NCBI GenBank assembly: GCA_036346395.1
Contig: CM070599.1
Location: forward strand, 13,755,232 to 13,819,231
Direction: 5' to 3'
Origin: Hsuehochloa calcarea
Lineage: Eukaryota; Streptophyta; Magnoliopsida; Poales; Poaceae
DNA length: 64,000 nucleotides
In this document: one piece after another, positions 56,701-64,000 of the stretch
Layout: each line of letters opens with the position of its first letter
Position numbering within the stretch: position 1 is the stretch's first letter
The notes under the pieces: generated by a model
The model's database searches: none
The model's input: the letters and a program-made list of their open reading frames with translations, nothing else
What the model was told of the DNA's origin: nothing
Translations under genes and position numbers: made by a program

Positions 56701-56822
56701 TCTAAGCTTATTAATACACGCTGGATATGTTTGTGATAACATTTTGTGACTGTGTACACTGGAAATCCTGGACTAGTGTATGAACACAGAGAATTCGGGA
56801 TCCTTCGTTCCCGGGTTCGACA
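53732..56822 (+). repeat. Chromo-B 3' LTR
   Basis: 3091 bp, matches 45312-48393 over its whole length. Most differences are 1-3-base indels or swaps next to CG or CNG sites in the GC-rich third (54000-55050); the AT-rich 46620-48393/55045-56822 part is almost unchanged. Confidence 0.95.
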
Positions 56823-56827
56823 TTCCT

Positions 56828-58661
56828 ATAACATTATGACCACTAGGAGGTTCTACTAGATTCCAAACCTTGTTTCTTTCAAAATTCTCTAACTCCTCAT
56901 GCATGTCATTGACCCAGCTCGAATCAGATAAAGTATGTGATATATCGCGGGGCTCAAAAGAAGCAACAAAAGCAGAATGAGAGTAGAGATTTGGATCATT
57001 ATACCTGGAGCGAGTGACTCGCTCATGTAGATTACCTATTATCTGATTCGGAGGATGCTGTCTCTGAATGCGAAGTGGAGCGCCCGGGTGAGATATCGTT
57101 TCTTCGACCTCCGCAGTGCTGGCGATGATGATGATGCAAAGAGGAGCCTCAATCAAGGTGAAGTAGGCGTAGCGAGTTCTTGTATCAATATAGACGCCTC
57201 AGCAGCAGCAGATGAAGGAATGATATCAGCTTCGTCCTCATCTTCCTCTACAAAAATGCTCTCTGTCACTAGTGAATCATCTGTAACAATTGATCTAGCT
57301 CCAGGGCTAGTCTCATCAAAAGTGACATTACAAGTCTCCTGAATAAGGTTAGTCTCAGTATTAAAAACCCGAAAACCCCTCGAATGAGCAGGATAACCCA
57401 GAAATATCCCATCAAAAGTTCTTGATTCAAATTTATCTAAGTTGCCTGTCTTAAGAATAAAACATTTTGATCCAAAGACTCGAAAATGAGAAACATAGGG
57501 TTTTCTACCAAAACGAAGCTCATAAGGAGTCTTGCCTAAAGATGGCCTTAAAAAGACACGATTTGCAATATGGCAAGCTGTATCAATAGCTTCGGCCCAA
57601 AACCTCCTCGGTGTGCTATACTCATCTAGCATCATCCTAGCCATTTCGACCAAGGTCCTATTCTTCCTTTCCACCACGCCATTTTGTTGAGGGATGTGTG
57701 GAGAGGAGAACTGATTCTCAATACCGCGCTCAGCACAAAAAGAAGCATTTTTGAATTCTGTGCCATTGTCACTGCAGATCGCTCTCAGGGCACCAGGAAG
57801 TTCAGAAGCCAAACGAAGAACAAGGTCATGAAAATAACCAAAAGCTTTATTTTTTGAAGCAAGAAAGAACACCCAAGAATATCTTGAAAGATCATCGACT
57901 ATGACAAGAATATACCATTTTCCACCGACTGACCGGACTCTAGCAGGACCAACAGTATCCATATGAAGCAACTGTCCTGGTCCGTCAGTCATAACCATAG
58001 TCATAGAAGGGTGTGAGGCGGCAACTTGTTTGCCATGCCTACAGGGCGCACATACAGCATCCTTGACAGCTTTGAGTTTGGGCAAACCTCTCATGAGATC
58101 AAGCATGCTAACTCGTGTCAGATGATCAAAACCAATGTGCCCCAAACGTCGGTGCTAAAGCCAGAAATCAGAAGAAGATGTAAGCAAACATTTAAGAGAT
58201 CCAGCAAGAGTTTCTGAAAAATTAGCTCCAAAAATTCTACCAACTCTAGATATTCCAAACACAAGCTCACCAGTAGAATCAAGCACCCGACAAGCATTTT
58301 TCTTAAATACAGTCTCATAGCCATCATCAAGAAGCTGAGAGACAGAAAGTAGATTATACCTAAGCTTGTCCACAAGAGCGACATCCTTTAGGATGAATTT
58401 GCTGTTCACCCTAATTAATCTTGTTCCTTCAATTCGCCCTTGTGTATCATCTCCAAAGGTGATGAAGTCATCACCTGTTGCCCGTGTGAAAGAGGTGAAC
58501 CATCTTGAGTTTCCGGTCATGTGGCGTGAACACCCGGAGTCAACGAACCATGTGTTCTTCCCCTTTCCGCGGTAATCCTGAAAATCAAGGCACAGAAGAG
58601 CGACGTGTCTCAATACTGGGGTTAGATAAACAAGATTTAGGAATCCAGTACTGAGACACAC
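56828..58661 (-). pseudogene. Sire-2 pol N-terminal part: protease and integrase
   Basis: 58661-58158 encodes the Copia protease (TWFVDSGCSRHMTGNSRW, catalytic DSG) and linker (LVDKLRYNLLSVSQLLDDGY). An in-frame TAG at 58155-58157, where Trp is expected before HRRLGHIGF, is the only break until 57153. Integrase: GLPKLKAVKDAVCAPCRHGK (zinc end), HMDTVGPAR, CSDNGTEFKN and PHIPQQNGVVERKN supply the DDE triad, then the C-terminal GKTPYELRFGRKPYVSHFRV. After 57153 the frame changes; 56828-57156 runs into the RT start (SWVNDMHEELENFERNKVWN) and stops at Chromo-B. Confidence 0.9.
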
Positions 58662-58779
58662 GTCTGAAAGGAGTATACAAACCAGAAGTACTATCCTTGA
58701 TTTTATCTAAAATTCTGTTATGAGCAATGTTTAAATTAACATGGGAATTAACTTTGTCGGTGGTCGATTCCGCGTTGTG

Positions 58780-60973
58780 CTAGCGGTCAGACCGGCGACC
58801 AAATCGGTCAGACCGGTGACCACCAGCGGTCAGACCGTCAGCCTGAAGAACATTAGAATTAGGATATTTAGAAACATAATGATTTGCATGTAAGAAAAAT
58901 CCTAATCCAGGTTTATTCTTTTCTGTGTTACCATGTCTCATAAAAGCTCTAGGTTGCTTGAATGAAATTCTATCAAGATTTTCCCTATCATTTTTCAACC
59001 TACGCCAACAGAATTCAATCAAATGCCCACTTTTCTTGCAATAAGTGCAATGGTATTTGGTACCACTAGAAGAAGCACCATTTGAATTAATACAAGGTTG
59101 GGCAAAATCTGCAGATTTAAAAGATATTTTTGCAGGTTGGGTTTTGAATTCAATTAAACCTTTTTCCAAGACTTGAATGACTTTTGGGTTTGAATTGTCT
59201 TGAAAAGAATTGAATCCTAAACCTTGCTTCTTATAAGGAGTTTTAGACTTGTCAAGAATCATGTTTAATTGTTTCTTACCTTTAGAAAATTTCTCTAATG
59301 TATCATGAAGGTAAGCATTTTCTTTTCTCAAATTAACACAAGCATCACAAGTTTTATTCATAGATTTCTCCTTATATGAAGCAATTTCAAGTTTAAGAGC
59401 AGAACAAGAAGCACAAATAGTATTTTCAATATTGTCCTTAAGCTTAGCATATTTGACTCTAGCAGCTTCTAAGATATCTTTGATTTCACGTTCTTTTTCT
59501 AAGCATGAAGTGCAAGGGCTAGAATCAAACACATCAAAAGCAATCAATTTACTAGATTCTAAACATTTTTCACAAGGAGCACTTTTAATTTCATTTAGTT
59601 CAGATCTAGCATTCTCAAGTTGTTGTACAGAAATATTATGAGCAGATTGTAACTTGGCAATTTCTGAATGCATAGCATGACAAGATAAACATTCATCAGG
59701 TTCAAGAGTCTTAGCATTTTTAAGTTCTACTTTCAGTTTGTTAATCTTTGACTCTAATTTCTTATTTTTTATCATGATAAATTCTAGCGCTTCATCTTGA
59801 CTAAGCAATTGCTCAACTATTGAATCATATTTAGCAGAAAGCTCATCATAAGAAAAAGATACCTCATCATCATCAATGTCGTCAGTGTCAGCCATGAAGC
59901 ACATGCCAGTGAAATCCTTGGCCTTCCCTTTCTTTTTGCCTTGAGGGAACTCCTCCTCCTTGTCCTCCTCACTCCCGGAATCCACATCGCTCAAGGATTG
60001 ATCCTCAAAAACGGCAAGGACTCGGTGAGCGGCCTTTACAAGCTTATTAGCCTCATACCTTGATTTGTTGAAAGGAGGCTTCTTCCAAGTAGCTTTCCTT
60101 CATTATGATTGCTCTTACCTTTCACAGGGGCAATTTGCCGGATATGGTTTAGCTCACCACATTCATAGCATGTCACCTGACCACCTCTCTTTTGTTTCTC
60201 ACATTATTGTAGGCCCATGTGAATTTTTAGCTAGAAGAGCTAACTCGTCTCAGAATACTTTCAAGCTCCTCCTCATGAATCGCAGATAAACAAGTAAATG
60301 AAAAATCGAGAAAAGATTCAAGAGTACCATCGAAGACCTTTTGAGAGGATCACTACCAATGCCATGTTGTCTTTCTTAGGATGATCAACTCTTTTAATTT
60401 CATGAGTCTTGAGTTTACTATAAAGCAATTCTAAAGTAAGACTTGAAAGATCAACATTTTCCTCTATAGCGGTAGCCTTCATCTCCCACTCCTTGGTGTT
60501 GATTGCACCAAGAGATGGGTGGCATTTTCAGATTGAGAATATTCAATATCAACACTTTCATTTGATTAATTACTTTATTAAAGCGATGAAAATGTCATCG
60601 ATGCTCTCTCGGGACGCATCTCGAATTTATTGTATTCACGCTTGTAAACTGCTTGGCGCACCTTTTTGATTTGGGACGAACCCTCATGATATGTTTCGAG
60701 AGTGTTCTAAATTTCATCTTGTGAGCTTGAAAGATTGCAAATTCTATCATATTCTTGTCTACCAAGTGCACCATATAAAAGATTCTTAGCCTTATTGTTG
60801 TTAGCCAAAAGAATTACAGAAGCAGGTGTAGCAATTTCAGGAATAACCAGCGGGGCTCGAACAACATCCCAAATAGCTTGTCCCTCGCTCTCAAGAAAGA
60901 CACGCATACGATTCTTCCAATAGGCATAGTCGTGCCCATCGAAGATATGTGGTTTAGTAGAAAACTTATCCAT
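58780..60973 (-). pseudogene. Sire-2 gag with coiled-coil and zinc region
   Basis: ATG at 60973 (MDKFSTKPHIFDGHDYAYWK), open to 60707, then broken until about 60000. 59994-58780 is one open frame of 404 codons: acidic start (DVDSGSEEDKEEE), a lysine/glutamate coiled coil with five spaced CxxC pairs (CLSC, CEKC, CTSC, CASC, CDAC) and a canonical knuckle CTYCKKSGHLIEFC near 59030. The end (LTAGGHRSDRFGRRSDR) is translated from the GGTCAGACCG palindromes. The long coiled coil with CxxC pairs is typical of Sirevirus gag. Stops in the first half make it inactive as read. Confidence 0.85.
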
Positions 60974-61019
60974 CGCCTAAAGTTCAGTGACCGATTAAGA
61001 TCAAGAGTGAACTAACCGG

Positions 61020-61031
61020 GCTCTGATACCA
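61020..61031 (-). other. Sire-2 primer-binding site
   Basis: Minus strand TGGTATCAGAGC, two bases from the LTR at 61034. Confidence 0.95.
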
Positions 61032-61033
61032 CT

Positions 61034-62836
61034 TGTTGGACCGAAAAGGCGACTAGAGGGGGTGAATAGGAGCACGCTCACTTTTTCCCAAATAATGAAT
61101 TCAACAAGATTTCACTCCAATAGCTATTAGGAAGCTATGAAGATCAATATACCAGTACAACGGAAGACTAGTATTGAATCCAATTAAATCCCCTAAGCAA
61201 AATAACAAAAACAACTAAGATTAAAGAATCACAAAGCACTGGCGGTCTGACCTCTGGACCCAACCGGTTGGACCGATTGCCGGGCGGTCGGACCGCTGTT
61301 GTACTGGCGGTCGGACCGCTCCAAAATCGGTCGGACCGGTGATGATGGGCGGTCGGACCGGCAGGCTCCAGAACCGATCTGAAACAGTAAAAACAACCCG
61401 ATGACGAAGATGCAATTAGGTCAAACTTTTGATTCTCAACTCCAAACTTCACGAAACTTTACACACACCTTCTCTATGCTATTGAGGACCTATTCCAATC
61501 GAATATTATGATAATTCTTGGATAGATCCTGAACAGTTGTCAATTGAATAACAGAGGGTCTAAAACCGGGCAAGAACGAAAACTTGATCCTAATGCTTGT
61601 TCGTGAGTGATTGATGATCAAGATGATGCTAGATTGATTCACATATATCACAGCAAACTAATTCACGTGAAAGAATCAATCACAAACTCGTGGATCAAAG
61701 AAAGCCCTAAAATCACGAAATTGAAAGCAAGAACGAAAAGTGACTTATCTCAAGCAAACCTTGCATAAATTAAGAACGTGATTGCTGTTGGATTACACCC
61801 ACACCATCATGGATTTGTGGTCAATCCAAGATCACGAAATTCACCTCAAACCACCAAAAGCTCTAGCCTCCACCTCAACTCTCCCTAAGACAATTAGGGT
61901 TTTGAAACATAAAAAGGCGAGAGAGAGGGTGCAGCCACCACCTCCTCCTATTTATAGTGGAGGCCTAGAACTCTCTAGGGTTTGACTCAATTGGGCTCCC
62001 GTTAAGGCCCACTAACAAACGGGTCACACACGCACGCCATAAGCAGCCGTCTTTAACCTTTTGACCTAAACCGCTTCACCATGCGCCATAGATTCGCCAA
62101 TAGGTCACCCTTGTCCATCTTGTGTCACGCTTGAGTCCATTGACCTCACCCGGCATCGTCGATCGTTTTGGACCTCAACTCTCTAAGTCTAGTCCCGATC
62201 CTCCTCGCCGTTGACCGTCGTTGACCACCAAGCAACCTGCACAACCATAGATAAGCAAACACGAATTTAGGAACAAATTCTTCACACCTTGACCCACGTT
62301 AGTCAAAACAAGCATCATGCAAACCATATGCCACGATACTAATGACTTTGACCTAACAAAACAACATCGCCACGAAGTTGGCTGACGTTCAAGTAAACCG
62401 GTCCGACCGCTCCATGTGAGCGGTCGGACCGCCTCTTCCGGTCGGACCGCTCATTGTGAGCGGTCGGACCGCCACGAGGGACTTAGCCGAAATTCATGCC
62501 CTGAAATTCCGAAACCTTCTGGAAACTTAAATTGAATAGAACTTTTGCTTGGAGGCTCCAAAAATTATGAGACCAAGTGCATTGGGATCCCCTCACTTGC
62601 CTACAACACCTATTTTTGGCCCACCGATTCGAACACTTTTAGATCACACGGTCCGATCACGCCGCACATGGCGGTCCGACCGATTTGGGACGATCGGACC
62701 GCCATGCTAGGACCGGTCGGACCGCCTGTCGGGATGCTCAAACTTTGTCGAAAACTCGTGAAACGACAAACCGTAAACACCATTGCCAATTGTCACATCA
62801 TCCTAAGATCTGGAACATATCCCCATGATATCCACA
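61034..62836 (-). repeat. Sire-2 5' LTR
   Basis: 1803 bp, matches 39646-41444. Palindrome clusters at 61235-61370, 62396-62475 and 62650-62730; the second has more and cleaner copies than in the 3' LTR. Followed by target duplication ATACG (62837-62841). Confidence 0.95.
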
Positions 62837-62841
62837 ATACG

Positions 62842-64000
62842 ACATAATAGTTAAGGTCTACAACTATACAGATGGCCTATCGGCCAAATTCAAATAAGAA
62901 TATTAAATAGCAGCGGAAACAAGTAAATAAACCAAAAGACCAGCAGTGGTATGCCCATATCCCATCGGCAACCGACTGGGAGTTAAATGAAAGCATTACT
63001 CGTCAGCGTCGCCAAAATCGGCGCTAACAAGCTCAACGGGCTCAAACCCTTCCTCACCTGAAATTGCAGCAATCGGGTTGAGTACAAAGGTACTCGCAAG
63101 TCTTACACAAATAAAAATTAGTTATGCTAGAGGTTGTTAAAAAGGATGGCTCATAGAGGCTTAGTTTTGCAAAAGAGACGCAACAATTTACAACCTACAC
63201 AGACTAGTTTTTCAAGCGCCATTTCGAACTCAGATTTGAAGTAGAAGTAAAGCATGTGAATAGGTAGTAAATTGAATAACAAATGAATCATACAAATAAC
63301 AAAGTGGCTGTCCACTTGGATACAACAAAATACATGAACATCCCATTCATGACGAATACCAAGTTTTAATCACAAAATTTTAATTCCAAGACTAACAATA
63401 GCAACCATGTAACTCAAGTGGTCGTCCATAACCGTGGATACGGCTATTCGAATAGATTTATACCCTACAGGGGTGTACTACTTTACCCACATGACTTGAT
63501 TAGCCCGTATGCCTCCAGATGCCTCTGAAAATAGCATACTTCCTAAGGTATGCCGGCCGGGTAAACCAAGACTCAGTATTTTTCAGCAAGTTGACATTAT
63601 TGAGTTGAATCGCTCATGCGCGACATGATCCCACTTAGGGTAGGTTACACCACCCACCAACCAAATGAGCACGCAAGTTGTGCCGGGAACACCGACCCAA
63701 TTGATAAAGCTTAAATAGTGTTACCCACACAATAAAAGATTGCAATCGGCACCCTACGAAACATATATGCGATGGAACTCACACCACCAGTCATCAACTC
63801 AACAATACCAACCCCTTACTTAACCAAGCAGTGCCCATACACTGCGTGTGGTAGCATGAGTTTTACTTGAATCAAAGATGTTACCAAAGTTCGGTCCTTA
63901 ATTGTCCAAACAAGTCAAACACTTACCCAATCTCGTGCACAAAGACACCATCACTAACCATCACTTGTCTAGACCAAAAGCTCATTTAATATGACAAAAT
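62842..64000 (-). mobile_element. Continuation of the old Gypsy LTR hosting Sire-2
   Basis: Resembles the solo LTR 10019-13172 in the same orientation: GGGTTGAGTACAAAGGTACTCGCAAG-like segment (63070), and CCATAACCGTGGATACGGCT followed by ATTCGAATAGATT (63430), matching CCATAACCGAGGACGCGCTATTCGAATAGATT near 10672. Runs off the window's right end. No coding sequence. Confidence 0.65.

Larger units (their letters stand above)
45312..56822 (+). mobile_element. Chromo-B: Tekay/Del-type Gypsy element with ORF0 (RIRE3/RIRE8-like)
   Basis: 11.5 kb, plus strand, target duplication TTCCT at 45307-45311 and 56823-56827. LTRs 45312-48393 and 53732-56822 (3.1 kb), PBS 48398-48410 (TGGTATCAGAGCC), PPT 53717-53731 (TTTAAGGGGGTAGGT). 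Coding order: ORF0, gag, protease, RT, RNase H, integrase, chromodomain. Long LTRs, an ORF before gag and the chromodomain fit rice RIRE3/RIRE8 (recalled). Pol is broken in many places. Confidence 0.95.
39646..62836 (-). mobile_element. Sire-2: full-length Sirevirus-type Copia element with two nested insertions
   Basis: Minus strand, flanked by target duplication ATACG at 39641-39645 and 62837-62841. 5' LTR 61034-62836, PBS 61020-61031, gag 60973-58780, pol from about 58661 to 43197, long non-coding 3' region with several purine tracts, 3' LTR 39646-41444. Total 23.2 kb, about 11 kb without the TRIM and Chromo-B. The CCHC gag with a long coiled-coil extension, the LTR palindromes and the repeated polypurine motifs fit the Sirevirus genus (known features, recalled). 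The near-identical LTRs point to a younger insertion than Sire-1. Confidence 0.95.

Overview
The window is plant nuclear DNA, almost certainly a grass (Poaceae) and rice-like in its repeat content. It is a dense stack of LTR retrotransposons beside the last exons of one ordinary plant gene. Evidence for a plant: a spliced gene with GT-AG introns and one GC-AG intron, initiator-methionine-tRNA primer sites (TGGTATCAGAGC) next to several LTRs, Tat-type and chromodomain Gypsy elements, Sirevirus-type Copia elements and a TRIM. I see no bacterial genes, CRISPR, tRNA or rRNA. Exact species cannot be read from the sequence.

Layout. 1-670: old Sirevirus-like LTR cut by the window edge. 2029-3416: four clean exons for the C-terminal half of a DHHC protein S-acyltransferase, with a MITE in its 3' flank (3584-3911). 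About 4330-8120: two Gypsy LTRs in opposite orientation (called G1 minus, G2 plus). 8121-15044: a Sirevirus (Sire-1, plus) that has lost pol and its 3' LTR and carries a solo Gypsy LTR in gag (10019-13172, target duplication CTATG). 15045-35920: a chromodomain Gypsy element (Chromo-A, minus), itself split by a Tat-lineage Gypsy element (Tat-1, minus, 16147-29369, target duplication CTTCC). Tat-1 carries an antisense, intron-containing extra gene on the plus strand. 35921-39158: LTR fragments and another Gypsy LTR (G4, plus). 39646-62836: a second Sirevirus (Sire-2, minus), bounded by target duplication ATACG, inserted in an older Gypsy LTR (about 39290-39645 plus 62842-64000). Sire-2 is interrupted by a 707-bp TRIM (43278-43984, target duplication GTGAG) and by an ORF0-bearing Tekay-type chromovirus (Chromo-B, plus, 45312-56822, target duplication TTCCT).

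How it works together. The order of insertion can be read from the target duplications: old Gypsy LTR, then Sire-2, then TRIM and Chromo-B; likewise Chromo-A before Tat-1, and Sire-1 before the solo LTR. All gag-pol genes are broken by stops or indels, so none looks autonomous, although Sire-2 pol is nearly open.

The most unusual signal is structural. Tat-1 LTRs hold seven 22-nt hairpins on a 29-bp period whose arms change together. The same hairpin family recurs in non-coding parts of the Tat-1 antisense gene. Gypsy LTRs of a different family (Chromo-A, G4) hold their own hairpin arrays, with about the same period in Chromo-A and again arm-covarying stems, and the Sirevirus LTRs carry arrays of an 11-bp palindrome.
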